DNA from: Lineus longissimus
Lineage: Eukaryota > Nemertea > Pilidiophora > Heteronemertea > Lineidae
Reading direction: 5' to 3'
Length of the DNA stretch: 64,000 bases
NCBI RefSeq assembly: GCF_910592395.1
Contig: NC_088311.1
Location: 8,558,501 to 8,622,500, forward strand
The notes under the pieces were generated by a model. It worked only from the letters and a program-made list of their open reading frames with translations. It did not search any database and was not told the origin of the DNA. Position numbers and translations under genes: made by a program. Below, in pieces: positions 26,201-41,000 of this stretch (positions within the stretch are counted from its first letter, which is position 1; each line of letters begins with the position of its first letter).

Positions 26201-29200
26201 TACTTTCAGGCATCACTTTATCATAAACAGCGTATAAAATTTATGTTCTCTGGATCCACTCTCAAAGTTTTGCAAAGTTTGCTTTTGAAAACTTCCCTAT
26301 CTAAATCATCTCCAGACATTTGGCAATTTACTAACAATATTGTTTTCGTTTAAGCTATTCTGACTGCAACATCTTATATAGCCATTCTTCTCCAACGAGC
26401 ATCGCAATTTCATTATCAAATAGAACCATCGCCAACAAACGTCAGACTTGAGTTCCATTCTCATTGAGTGCATGGGAATTGCGCATTCTGCGTCCAGCGA
26501 GCAGTATAATCTTCAAACTCCAGAGATTCTGACAGTCAAGGCAAATTAGGCCCCTGCGGATTAGTTGATTGCTGCCACGACCACTTGAGCCCGTCTAGAT
26601 ATATAAATTATATTAAATGTGTGTCTAAGGATTACATACGCGGTGAAAAATTCACAAAATCGTTGCATTCATCATGCGCAGCGGGATTGCAAGATTATTT
26701 CAATATGAATAGATGTCATTTTCTTTCCGAATTAAGTACTTATTTGACTAACGAACGACTTGTTCGTTAGGGGAGGCCTCTTTGTATTCTTGGGAACAAA
26801 CAAGGATTCATTATCTCTGAATTTTCCAGCGGAGCATGATATTATATAAGTTTCGTCTGTTCGTCTAATGACACCCTCAGGAACTTATCATGCATGATGT
26901 TTTTACTAGACAGCTTGATATATGTTATATGTAACTCTCGTAGCGAGTTATGCCATTTTGTCCAGTGACCAAACTATGATATGCTAATCCGATATTCCAC
27001 AATTTCCTGGGAACATTGGAAGTGGCATGTTAAAGACGACCAAATATGAGTTCACAACCTTTCTTTTAAGTTCTCTCTAATATTTTGAAAGAGGTCAGAT
27101 TTGTCTGAAAAAATAATTCTCTAAAGTCGATATTATGTCACCAACCATCCTAAATTGTGCAAGACTGATCATCTGATTCGCCCTCTAGTGAGATGATAAG
27201 GAACTATGGTGATAGCCCTGACCATCATCTGTTGAGGATGACCAATAATTGTCATCCTAGGACAACTAATATGCAAATGATGGAGAAAGTTGTTACTATA
27301 GACAAGAAATAAAATGAGACAGCAGCTGCACACTTCGTTGTTATCTTTTTAGCAAGAGGGCTGTTTATAAGTCACTCGATCATGCTCAACTGATGGTCAC
27401 TTAATACTGGAACTATAGATTGATGAATCCCGTGACATGAAAGTGGGATGAGCATATGACTTAACAATTGGCCCAAACTCCCATGGTCCAGCGCTATACA
27501 ACTTCTAATTTCACCATAAAGCAGACGTTACTTCAGGCCCTAATTTGGTAGGCACACTATCACTCGTCCCCAGAGCACATTTATGGCCACACGCTCGCCC
27601 AGCTAAAGCATAATTAATCTGAACTCGTGAATACCAATAATCTTGGGGAAGGAAGCATGATTTGTTTCTTGGACAGTAACTGAATTCCGTTGCAACTTCA
27701 ACAGGAAATGTGCTAATTTCCACCGGGATAGATCACTATGACTAGCTCAGTACGCGTTCAGGAATGGCTTCTTTCTATTCTTTATGAGGTCATTGCCCCG
27801 ATCTACCAATGGTGACATAAGCCAAGAAGAGGCAGAATCTGCAATACACAGAGCAGCCATATCTGCATTGTGTGGTATACTATCCATTATTGACTGTTTA
27901 AGTTCCTTGTCACCAAACTGACACAGCTTCTGGATGGCCAGAAATTCCTGTTCAGAGGTGTTAAGTTGGGAATCTTGTCCATGCGTCAGGACATCATCAA
28001 CGGTCATAAGTTGGGGTCGTTCCCACCAGGAGCAGTCATCTTTTTAGCAGAGCATCATTAGATGTGCTCTATGTTCTGTGCTCACTTTTTGCCCAACACT
28101 AATTAGCAAAGGCCATGGTAACTGAACCTTAAGCCTACTCCTCAATAAAGAATTAATCTTGATTAGTGCGGCCTCCGATGGGACACACGAGAACCATCAA
28201 GACCACAAAATGCAATTTGCCATGCTGACCAGACACGAGTTCTCTCGCTATGACAAACTGGTTGTGAAAGATATTGGCCATGGCTTGGCCATTATGGTAA
28301 TTAATCAAACTTTTGGAAGTGCAGAGAGACTAGAGGGAGATCTCTAATCAAGAGTAGAGCAACTTCCTACAAACCGGGATTAAGGGTCATTTGACCACTG
28401 CCCCAAGAGCTTGTCAAAGCTTAAAGTTTATAAAACCAGTCCTCAATTTATCCCAACCCAATACATGTATAATAGTCAAACAACTCAAGTAGGTTTTCCA
28501 CGTTAGATCACACTAGTGATTGATCTTTGGCAAGGCAACCCACCAAACTGCAGATCGAGGGGGTTTTCGGGGCCCAAGACCCAATCACCAAATCACCCTC
28601 ATTTCATATCATAGCATTGGAAACGGCCCAAAATTATTCATCTTCAGGGAATGGTTTCAAGATTTGAATAAACAGATAACATATCGATTTTTTAAACAAA
28701 TCCACTCTTCTATTTAACAACCCCCATCCAAGAAGATTCTGATAGAAAATGATCCCCTCGTCTGACAGGGGTGAATTGTTTTCTCTCAGCTAATTTCACA
28801 GCAAAAGCCACTTAGAAGTTTAATTACATTTGCTAGAGGCGATGAGCTTTAACAGTGACAGTTCAGTTATCGACAAGATCCTACTGAATGCCAAGAGCGT
28901 GGGCGGCCCTAACGTATTATTGGGGATAGAAGCTGGCAATGCTATCACACCACTGTATGGTTTGTATTATCCTTATTTCCCTTTTTGAAGGGAGTACACC
29001 AAATTATGATGGGATCATATTTTCTCTCAAGAAGGAAAATCTTGGTTACACTGATGCAGTTCCGTCACCCACATATAGAAATTTTAGTGTCTATCCCTAA
29101 TGTTACTTTTTGTATTCTTGAGGGGACTTGATACTCAGCACACCATCTCCCTAGCTATACACTGTGGCCCAGAATTATTTTCCCTCACACAATGGATACA

Positions 29201-32200
29201 CAATAGAAGTCTATTGTCCAAAGGAAAACAATTCTGGGCCACCCTGTAGATAACCACATTCTACCACACATACATAAACTGTATCAGTTGAAATCAAGTT
29301 TGATGTTCATGTGATTCACCAGACATAAAACATTTAAGAGGAAAACTTTCAAAGCGACGTCAATTTTCCAAAGGCACCATTAGGCTAAGAATATCGACAG
29401 GCTATAGTCTATAAACAGTTTTTTCACACGCAAACTAGACATATTTGTACGTAATCAACCTAACAGTGTTCAGCAGAGGACCCGAGGGAAATGAAGCTTC
29501 CACTTCTTGTAAAAACTGCAATACGACAACTTTACACAGAATCTCTCGTTGTACGATCAAAGTATGATTGGGCACATCTCGGGTAATTTAAATGCGCATG
29601 CGAAAAACAAATTAAACGATATTTGATTGATTTGATCTCATTCGGAACGGCGCTGTCTGCTGGGAATGGATGATCCAATCAGAGATATATATGTCAAGTC
29701 GTCGCGACTGTTCCATCAGTCAACCATCCTCAACAGATAGATTAAGATCAGATGTAAACTTTTGTTGACTTTTGAAGAAACACGCAATGTTGAATTGTTG
29801 GGTTGTGAAAAGCAAACTAAGGGAAGAAATGAGAAGAACTCTAAACACATTATGCAATAACATCGCTGTTTATTTGAATATTTGGATGGGCCAAAGCGGC
29901 TTCCATGGGACTAGAATTCCAAGCTCGTCACAGTCCTTCAAGTGAGATGTAAAACCGGGGTTTCCTATATCTGGAGTCTATGCCAGGGCAAGCCAAATCA
30001 CCCCACCGAGTGAGAACCTGAGTAGTTTGCGTGGACTTCACCTCAGACAGAAGACAGAGTCACATGACCAAATAACCCAACTGATGCCTGATCGTTAAGT
30101 GGTGCGTAAAAACACTCATCTCGCATTAGAGAAGGAGTAACTCCCTGCCTTGGTTCACCTCCAGGTGCCAAGCCACCGCTGAAGAAGAAGAAACACAACT
30201 AATAGAGGGTAGCACTTTCTATTGATATTCCCAACATCTCTCAAGGATTTGATTTCTGGACTGGATCGTTGATGGACAAAAGCTTCAGCGCTCCACATGT
30301 CAGTAGATGACCTTATATAACACTGGCAACAATATTATTCAGCGATTCCACGGGTTACATGAATAATGCCATTATCCGCCTAATAGTGAGGAAATTTACT
30401 TTAGAATCCATGTAAGTGATAGAATATTAATGACCCAGAGCGACTAATGCTGATGGACCTTTGAACTGGATTACTCCAGTTTGATTGCATTGGATGACTT
30501 ATTCATGCCGGACTCAAATCGAATCGAATCTCTAGGTGAATACTCAACTTTTCAGGGGCACACAGTCAATGAAAATTGAATTTCAGCGATATACAACGCC
30601 TCTGGGCTGCGACTGGGAGATGGTTGATTTATTGTTCATGGGCCAGAATTCCATTGAAAGATGTTCAGTAAACTTCAAAATTCAATACCTTGGTCAAATC
30701 ACTTCAAGGTCTTCAGTGATACATTGCTTTAATGATATTTTAACACAATGTAGTACACAGGGGGAAGCTACATTTCACTGTTTGTTTTATGAAATTCCAT
30801 TGAGAATGAAGCGAGACATGGAAGTCCCAACCATGATACTTTTTGCCGTACAGTGCAGGTACTGAAAGTCCCCAAATTACTAATTTATGCTAATCCCTGT
30901 GGTCATTGACAGAAAACATTGTGACCTCCTTTTATTGGCAGACGCAATGACTGAGGGACTGTTGTTTTACTGGCAAACAGAATCAATTCTAAATCAAATC
31001 ATCGCTTCATTCTCTCGAATCAAGTTTAGACCAAATCAGACAGCGACAGAACACTTAGTTCGTTAGGCTCTGATTCCCAATGACTCAGCGTCAAAAAACC
31101 TCACCCAGTCACATGGGCAGCGATTTCAAAAAGGGCCAGGTCATTGTGGTACAGATAAATCCTTTGGGACACTCGATGAAAATAAGCCAGCCACAAATAC
31201 AGAAAATAGCGGATAATATCAATATTGTATGATTAGGCATTGTTTGGTTCGAGCAGAAAGAGGATGGGGAGATGTCTCTTGGGGATTTAGATTGCCTTAG
31301 GTTCTCGTGCTTATAACATCATACTTGGCGTTTATTGTTACGGAGTGATTCTTTATCACGGTCGCACTACATTCATGTGCCAGAATATAGAATACTCTAA
31401 TGAGAAATTACGAGACCGCATATCTTAACCCCTTATATCGCCATCAGATATAATATGACATATTGAAGGTTATAACTATCGGCGTTTATTGTGTGGAATG
31501 TTGCGAATATATAAAACTCTATTGATGAGAAAAGATGAGGCTGCAATCTTAACCCCTGGTGGCCGCCACCAGACAACATTTCACAATCATGAAATAAAGT
31601 GACATTGTCTCGTACGAATTCTCAATTAGATTTTTCGGTTTGCTGAAAGTCATGTACCGGCCGAAAACCTCACGGAAAAATTTGGCTTTCTAATATCTGC
31701 ACTGAAAATAATCCTTCCTTAGGTCACCTTTGATACGAATCAGAAAAACTCACATGTAGCCAGGGCGTGACTTCACTCCCAAACCGGTCTCAGGAATGCC
31801 TTAAAAGGTCTCTCTTTCAAGTTCTCAGCCACCGTAAGTAATGCATGAGGCGCATGACAAATTGGTAGAACTCCTTCAGATAGTTTTCGATCACTTGAAA
31901 GTTTAGAACGAATTTTCATAGTTTATTCAAAGGACAGAACACATACAACATGTAAATATATGTACATGTTATTGTCTTCAGAAAAAAGTGATTCATCACC
32001 AGGGACATCATTTTTAAAATCACAAGGTGATATTACAATGTATATTGAGTTGAAAGCTGGGACATTATCATGTTATCAGCTTTTATAAACAATATTGGGT
32101 GATTTTCTATATAAAGTACAGGTAGGGGGAAAGGCCATGAGAATTTGACAGCTTGGTGTCGCCAACTGACACACTGTCTATCAAAATTGAACATGTTGAA

Positions 32201-35200
32201 TTATGTGTACATTTTGGGGCCGACTTGAATATTCAGAAACTGTCTTTGTGACTCCTTTAACAACGTAGCCCTATTCTAGTACAATGAGCCCAATTTCATC
32301 TGCGGCGGTCTGTTATAGAGCCAGTATAAACAGCTATAACGGCGACTGCCACTAAATGGTCCTCAAGGAGTCGGGACTTGACCGGCAGTTAAGACATACT
32401 TGTGGCGATCGGGTGATGGTTAGGACTGAATATGATTCGATGAAGGGGACCACATGTTTGATTTCCCCCGAGTGAGAACTCATCCAGCAAGTAAAAGAGA
32501 TTGACCCAACTTTTTCAATCTTGACTGTGAGCACGTCTGTCCTTTATAGATATAAAGAGGGAAAGCGATATGGCCAGTCAAACGATGGTAACAAATACCA
32601 ATCTGCCTTGAAGAAGTTGCAGCAAACCCAAAAATATTTTGAATTTTGTGAAACTGCAACTATGGCATACCTTTATTTTTGTGTTTTGACAACCCTGTAA
32701 CAGAAATTTTAATCAGGTTTTCTTTTCGCAACAACGTGTGATGCACGATTGATGTTGAAATGTGAAAAAAACGCAAAAATAAAAGCCACACAAACAATTC
32801 TGGTTTGACACTATAATCTAGTGAGGTGGGGTTCTCGATCAAAAAACAAACATCCGGACGACAAGACACTGAACAATGAACCAGTTACCGACCCAACCGA
32901 TGCCAGGCAATGAACCAATTCATCACCAAGTATACTTTTTAACTTGCATGCCATTGCATCACAAAAATGAACACCAGCAAAAAACCAGCACGATTAAGGA
33001 GACTTTCAATGGCTTAGAGATTATGGCCTGTTACTTTGCTCCATAGTCTGACACCACAAGGGAAATCTTCGTCTTGGAAGAGGCGCTTTAAAGTCTCATC
33101 CGTCTTGCCGTGATCATATTAAACCATGTTGACCACTTTGTTGGCAAACTTTCGGCAATAAAAATTGTCAAGTAGGTGGACGTGATTCATGTTTAGGTCC
33201 AGAGAATTGAGAAGCCATATTTTTGGGAGATTTTATTGGCCTACAGACAAAAATTTGGCCGAATCCTGAAAGAAATGCAAGTAGCCACAAACCCTAAGCT
33301 GACCACTGAGGTATTTCCATATGATCACATCATATTGGGTGCTAGTAATAAGCATGAAATATACCAATCTGTATATGTGGTCCAAACAAAACACTGATTT
33401 ATTCATACGTTAGAAAAACATCCCGTCACCCAAGCCGGAGACGTCCGCAATTGCCTTGGGACTGTGATATACAGAATAATGAATATTACATCAAACACGC
33501 TGATACTATTCCCACCCATCTCCAGAATTCATCGCCTCCATAAACAACAATTTGCCAGCTGAGTACTGGTTGTGTGAGGCAAGTGGTCTGTTCGCACATC
33601 AGTCAGACTTTTTTGTTTTTATCATCAGACAAATAGTGGGATGGGGAATGTTACTCCATGGGATAACACCCCTCCCCATCAAGGCTTAATTTGGCCAAAA
33701 CAATAATTTTACCATATAACTCCCTTTATTTTTGAGAGCCTAATATTTTCAAGGGGGTTAGAATCGTGAACTTTAGGGGTGCAAAAATGCTTAAATTTTA
33801 TGATTTATCATTAAGAAATGCAGTACATATGTACATTCGTGGCACAGAAGACATTTTACATATGACAGGCCTATGTGACATGACTCAATCAGCTTGACAG
33901 CCTCAATGCCTCAATGAGGTATAAATTCACAGCTGATGAATCTATGCAATTTGGATTTAATACAGCCACGCCATACATGTACTTAAAATTTCTACGTTCC
34001 ATTTTTTTATTAAGAACCTAAAAATCAAGGAATGCGACAACTCTGGCCTAAGACGCGGACTTCCGCTATCATGAGACCAGTCTCCTCGCACCTTTCGAGT
34101 ATTCATGGTGGGCGGACATTAACATTCATGGCGAGTCCCACGGTATTAAGGGGCTCATTTATGGAGGGTGGTAATGTAATCAGGCTGGCAAAACACTGCG
34201 GTGATTGCTGACGTGGTGGTCGCTGATTGCCATGTTGCAGGGTGAGAAGACAGTTGGCCACGGCAAACTCACAAGTCCTCGGTGGCAAGATAAAGCCGGG
34301 CACAACATTACAAATGCTACGATATCACGATATTTTTCCAATGTTATCGCCTGGCAAATTTTATGCACATGACAGAGAATTTCGTTAGAGACTGAATGTT
34401 GGCAGTGACTTCTGCCCGAAGAGAAAGTCGCTGATGTTGTTGTACTTTGTTTTTCAATATCGTTTCAAAAACTTGGGTCACACAGCGATTTCAGCGGCCA
34501 TTGCACGACCGAGTCCAAAGTAAAATTAAGACATCTTCTGCGTCCATATCAACGCAACTTATTCAGGGTATCTTACCCTTGTTCTCAGTGGACTTCTTCA
34601 AAGTCAACCCAGCATGATAATTTTGGTCTTGATGGACTTCTTACAAACAGTCAGATGCTTTGTTTTCTTTGAACCAAAAGATTTCTGTCAGACAACCATT
34701 GGGGCTGATAAACAAGTCAGTCGAGACACATAACTTTTCTAGATAGTATTTTATGTATAACTTTAAATGAGAATGATGCGGGTTTTTTTATTGAAAATGA
34801 GTCGGCTTTTCTCCCAGACTGCTAAACGAATTTCATAATCTAAGGCAGTCTAGACCGAAGGAGACCCCAATATTGCATATCATAATTTTAAACATAGGAA
34901 TTTACATAAATCTTTCATTGTGTATCAAATATAAATCCCATGTTAGATAAATGGTGTCCTTGCGAAGCAATTTCTCATTAATTAATATGAAGTTAAATCA
35001 AAGCAAGGAGAATTCTATACGTGACCGGCTGAAAATTAATTGGAAGTATTTCACACAAGTATTCAGTGGAGGGGTCCGTGAGGAAATAATGAATAGACCA
35101 CAGGGGGGGGGGGGTCTAGGGGTCTGTTCCCAGGAAGATTTAAGTGAGAAACATGTATTTCCCAGGTATCTGTGGACTAAAATCACAACTAGGTATTTGC

Positions 35201-38009
35201 TTCTAGGGGAGAGGTGCCTAAAAAATATTTCTTCTCCAAAAATGGTGGTGTGCACCTCTTGTGCTCCCGATCCCCTTATCAGCCAATGGACCAGAAGACT
35301 AACTTTAAAATATCTCAACAAGTTCATTCAGGGAAAACCGATTATGGATTTAGTATTCTTACATGAAATACAATCACAGCCCACCCCACCACCACCCCCA
35401 ATTCTCTATAAGGTTCTGACCACACAGTGCCGAAATCTCCAGAATGACAGCTTGTGGTTAGGGATGAACTGGTTGGAATAATCGACCCAAGGATTCAGGT
35501 TCCTGAGACAGAAACATATGGGTCTGGAGTAGACAGCTTCCAGTATGATATGATGGTCAGGCCAGATACATACAAGCAGACAGAAACCCAATCCGCCTTA
35601 AATAGAGAGATGGAATTATCATCTGAGGATGGGATTGTATCAAATGACATGGAATATTTTTACTTCATATTACCAAGACAAACAATTTTTCTTCTTCTTG
35701 ATATTATACAATTACAATTGCATTTCTGTGACTGACCAACACCACTCTATATTATCAATAGGGCAAACAGCTGACACTCCATTCCCTCTCAAGTATTTTG
35801 GTTATGACAACAGCAAAGGCAACATTTGGAGTACCAGTATTCTCGTTGGAATGGGAAAGGTTCAAATGGCTAATTAATATTTCATACAACCACGTTGACA
35901 GGCACGTCAGCCAGAGTTAATGCTCCAGCTTGCCCAGTCTGGGACACTCATCTCCATCACTGAATCATTCAGCGAGAATCAGTTCATTCTGAAACTAACG
36001 AAGCATAGCCCCAGACAAAAATGTTATCAAAACTAGTCATCAGATTTTGGTTGACCATTTTGTTATCATCACTGATTAATGTTCAATACATAATATCTGC
36101 CAGGTTAACAATAAATCCGGTCATATTCCCAACCCGGTCATATTCCCAACCCAGTCGCATGACTTTTCCAAAGGACTATGGTAGAAACAGCACACTCCCC
36201 AAACTGAGGTTTACCCGGCATGCTCACAACAAACTGATTTTGAAAATTGCACAGATTTTAAAAGCGAATAATGTGATGGCATGAACGGTACAGTCAGTCG
36301 ACGCAATGGTCCAGCCAATGGACACACCCTAATCAGACCACTGCTGACACCTGCAAACAACCTAGTGAACCATGGTAGAGGCTGACATCTATTTCCATTA
36401 CAAGAAACTGAACAGACCCAACCAACAGTACCGCAATCCGTGGCCTGGCGATTGTTAAAGTGAAGTTCTTCCTACATTCTGGTTGTGTTGTTGTCCACAA
36501 ACAACTGATTTGGGACAAAAGGAAGTCACCATTAAAACATTTAACAGTAGAATCTCTTTCTGTTTTGTAGGTAAAAAGTTTGATAGACAAGTAAAATCAA
36601 ACTCCAACACCAGTACTTCTGAAACCTTTTCAAGGTTGACCTCATGACTTCTCAGCACAGCAAAAATTTACAACGCTTCAACTCAAATTGTGAGAAAATT
36701 AAGGGTTCACATTCACATCTGTCGATCAAGCATACAAAGATGACTACCAATTTATTTTCAGGAGCTACAGGTTCCTAAATACTGAAAAGGGCGTGTGACA
36801 TAAAACACCTGACCACTTGTATGACCTCTAGAAATGATACGACAAGATGATCTCACCTTGATGATGACCCGGCAGGCAGCTTCGATACCGTAAGTGTGGT
36901 ATATAGCATGGATTTCATTACAGTAGAGTTGATTCAGATCCAATAAGTCACGGTATTGGAACACCGCCTGAAATGGAAACAAGGACGATATTAGTTGGGA
37001 GGGGATTCAACGAGTACTGATGGGATTAGCAGAAACTGAAATCTCTGTATAAGTTGGTGGAGAAAGGTTAAGTTGTCCTTGTCAACCCATTCCAACCTAC
37101 ATGTACATGTAACCATACATTTAAAAATAGTATGCCTGTTCGGATAACATTGTTTTATCAAATTCCCACTTAATCTTACACTGTATTGAAATAACCTTGA
37201 AAACGGGTAGCCTTGAAAACCAGATGAAACCGAGGACTGCCAGGTATCAAAAATGTCGTCGACTCAGTTCTTACCGGAATATTCACGCCCTCTGTCTTCA
37301 TTATCATTTGGCCCTCGCTCCCTGGTTTCCGGCTCGTGCTAAGAATTCCGCGAGTGATGCGAGGAGTTTCGTACATTACAATCTTTCTTGCAGCTGCTTC
37401 AAGTAATGAAGTCATATCAACCTTCTCCTTTTGAATGTCAGCCTAAAAAAACAGAAAATGTTTATGAAATCCATCATTCGGTCAGGAGAAACAGGAGTGG
37501 TGAACCACACTACATGAATATATTTTTTAAAATCTCTTTCAACAGTAACTGCTTTAGCCTAAAAGTACAGAACCCTCCGTAAAAGGGACATCCTTGGGAC
37601 TGAGAGTTGCTCTCATTTATAAAGAGGTCAGCTTGAATGAAAATGACAAATTTGGGACTTCAATCAGTGTCCTTAATAGAAAGTTGTCCTGCTCACAGAG
37701 GTGTCCACCAGGAGAGGCTCTTCTCTTAGTCTACTTCTTTACTTTTATCAAGCTTTCTAAGGGAACATGCAGGCAACGACAACAAGATTTCAAAGCTACA
37801 GGTGACATCATCGTCAAATACTTGATGAATTCTGGCTTCATATTTTATTAGCTGCCACAAAGATGACATCCAGAGTATGTACCACTGTCCACAGCACATA
37901 GGCCAAACACAATGTCGGAATTGTTTACCTTGAAGGTGATCTCGCACCAAAGTTCATTTTCTGCATCATACTTGTAATCTTCAACCATCGTTCCGAGATT
38001 TAATACTCC
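14287..38009 (-). CDS. POLR1A: POLR1A exons 28-32: C-terminal cleft and last exon
   Basis: Exon 28 (38009-37929) has [17 protein letters not shown]. Exon 29 (37442-37275) has [16 protein letters not shown] and EGVNIP. Exon 30 (36967-36857) has [21 protein letters not shown] 16.5-kb intron then separates exon 31 (20372-20180), with [20 protein letters not shown] and [16 protein letters not shown] 5.8-kb intron separates exon 32 (14399-14287), which encodes [20 protein letters not shown] and [12 protein letters not shown] then TGA. This last exon matches the family's 'SPSA..V.G..V..GTG.F.L..PL' ending. Its acceptor TTACAG|GTGCACGTG is phase-correct. Confidence 0.94.
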
Positions 38010-41000
38010 CTGAAATTACAGTATGACAACAGACTTAAGTTACTTTAATCCTTATTCCTAATTCCAAATATTCACGACTCCAACAAAATAGTCATTTCTG
38101 ATTATCGAATCGCGGGAAGGCAGTTTGCACACTATACTTCAAGTAGCTGGCAGCTCACCAAACCGCATTAACAAGAGCTACCAACCAGCCTTGAACCCTC
38201 AACCTTCCTTTCACAAAGGGGAGGCCTTAGCCACTAGGACATCATGTTTGGTATATGCATTTGTCAACTTACTGTCTCTGTACATGTGGAAGAACAATAA
38301 ACTTTGATTTCATTTGCTATTTTACTCACATTTATTCTCCGGTGATCCATCTCTTTAACTTTCTTCCTCTTTCGTTTTTTAGCAGACGACACTTTGGCAT
38401 TTGAATGTTCCATCAGATTATCACTGTCAGAGTGACCTTCACCTTCGTCAGAGTCGTCTGCTTCTTCTTCATTTTCGTTTTCATTCTGTTCAACATCAGA
38501 ACCTTCATCTAGAAAGTTAATTTGAGAATATATTTTGAGAAATTTGAGAATTTTCAATGAAATAAAAACAGTTAAGTCAGACCAGGACAAGAATTTAAAC
38601 CCGAATTAATTTACTTCTATGCTATGTGATTGCTCTATCAAGCATTTATTTTTTGTCACCGGGTACAACACAAGGAATCCCTGCTTTACTTCTCACTCAG
38701 AGGACAAGTATCGAGATAAAGTGACCCGTCCAAGTTTACACGCAATGTAGGGATTTCATCAAAACACAAAAAGATAACCTACCATCGAACTCCTCAAGGA
38801 CCTCATCTTTCTCCTCTTGCTCTCCATCATAGTCCTGCTCATCGGCGTACCTCTTTCGCGTTTTAGACATTGTGGCATCACCGTCATACTGGTCGTCATC
38901 CGAGAGATGATCTGCCTCATCCTCAGCCGTGGGGGTACTGCTTGCGGCATCCTTGGGCGCGTCTTTAGCAGAACTCGAACGGAGCACTGACTTGAAGGAT
39001 GTCAGGAGCCTGGAGGAAGGGGATGACAAGTGATGACATTTCATTCCATGTACAAGATCAATATCCAAGCTTTTGAAAATTTTGTACACTCGACTCACTG
39101 CATAGCTACCAAAGGCAGCTTTTTGAACAATGCTAAAAGTACACCTTTTTCGATTGTATTTCAAAGACGCCTGAGAGTTGGTGAAATTTTTCACCAAATT
39201 TGGGCGCTTTAGAATGTCATATTTGATTGATTGATTTGATACCATCCCCCTCCCCATCCTCCTGTCACCAACTCATGTGTACTTGTCAGTACAAATGAAT
39301 AACAGTCGAGGTCATTAGAATTTTTCCACTTGTAGCACAGCAACTTAATGCATTTTGAACCACTCCCATGGGTTTGGTACACAGAAGCTGGCTGAGCCCA
39401 AGCATTGGTGACAATACTTTATAACTAATATCAAACTCAATGCATTTTGAACCATTCCCATAGGTTTGATACACAAGCCCAAGCATTGGTGACAATACTT
39501 TATATCTAATATCAAACTCAATGCATTTTGAACCATTCCCATAGGTTTGATACACAAGCCCAAGCATTGGTGACAATACTTTATAACTAATATCAAACTC
39601 AATGCATTTTGAACCATTCCCATAGGTTTGATACACAAGCCCAAGCATTGGTGACAATACTTTATATCTAATATCAAACTCAATGCATTTTGAACCATTC
39701 CCATAGGTTTGGTACACAAGCCCAAGCATTGGTGACAATACTTTATATCTAATATCAAACTCAATGCATTTTGAACCATTCCCATAGGTTTGGTACACAA
39801 GCCCAAGCATTGGTGACAATACTTTATATCTAATATCAAACTCAATTCATTTTGAACCATTCCCATGGGTTTGGTACACAAGCCCAAGCATTGGTTACAA
39901 TACTTATCCAATATCAAATTCAATGCATTCTGAACCACGACAACAGATTTAGTACACAAAAGCAGGCAGAGCCCAGGCATTGGTGACAATACTTTTTCAA
40001 TATCATCATACCACAAAAACAGCAAATAGGCTACCCATACTCACATTCTGGACTTGATCGCATCACATTTTTTCTTTATGGCAGTAATGAACTCCTTAAT
40101 GCAGACTTTCTCTATGCAGTGCAAGATTTCGGCTGGGGTCACATAGAACTTCTCGTCATAGTTATCAGGCGGAAGGCAATTGAGGCGAATTTTGTACACA
40201 CGGGATCGATCACTGAAAATGTATTCATATTTTCAGTTCATGTACCATGACAAAAACGTTTCTTTACTGCAGGACTGACTAAACAGCCAACCAAATGTTT
40301 CCTTCACAAAATGTACTCTAAAATGAATTTCAACACCTACTTCGACTGACACTCGGTTCTCATTTAAGTTTTTATCATTCGGATGACCGAATGATGAGAA
40401 TCATGTGATCAATTTTGTGAGTTGATCAAAACAAACACTTACATTCTGCTCTTGATGCTCAAATATTCAGAAACTTCCATGTCTTCTAAGACCTGAAACA
40501 AAGGTTACATGTATGTGAAATAAGCAACCAAAAATATGTGACCCGTCACAGCAAAACCAAGCGCATGTCGCTCTGAGCTTGGTAGGTTGAGACGGACTGT
40601 TTGTTCATTTCTCTGTTGTCAGCCTTTTGTGAAATATGAGCAAATCAATTTCTTCCATTATCTCCTGGTGTCATTTAGGCTCATCTTCTGCGCGACATGC
40701 GCCTGGTTTTGCTGTGACGGGTCACATATATGAAAAAGCCATCAAAGTACCAACCTTAAAATTGTCTCACTTTTATACCTGTTTCATGGAGTCATAATGT
40801 ACTCAACATTCTCATAATCCTTCTCAAAATAGCCAACTTTACAATCATAGTATAAGGATTTTATGCTTACATCTGCCAGGGTGACCTTTGTCAACTTCTT
40901 CTGAAGAGTATGAGCCTCCTTTTGACTGACATGTGGCAACACCGGTATCTCCATGGCCGGTGTTTTGATCGATGCGCTAGCTATCATGAGGATCTCCCGA

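Larger units (their letters stand above)
20373..36856 (-). other. 16.5-kb POLR1A intron 30
   Basis: Bounded by AAG|GTGAGATC (exon 30 donor) and CTTTTCAG|GAA (exon 31 acceptor). It is far longer than the other introns, which mostly range from under 200 to about 1700 bases. It contains a foldback transposon (23488-24543), a small hairpin element (29164-29242), an unassigned minus-strand open frame (27747-28061) and simple-sequence tracts. Long parts such as 30000-34900 show nothing I can identify. Confidence 0.85.

Noticed and set aside
34951-35481. 176-codon + strand open frame
   Set aside because: Runs through poly-G and CCACC tracts, no homology, no splice context, an overlapping frame on the other strand.
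39286-40025. 177- and 226-codon minus-strand frames
   Set aside because: They are read-throughs of an 81-bp minisatellite within a POLR1A intron.
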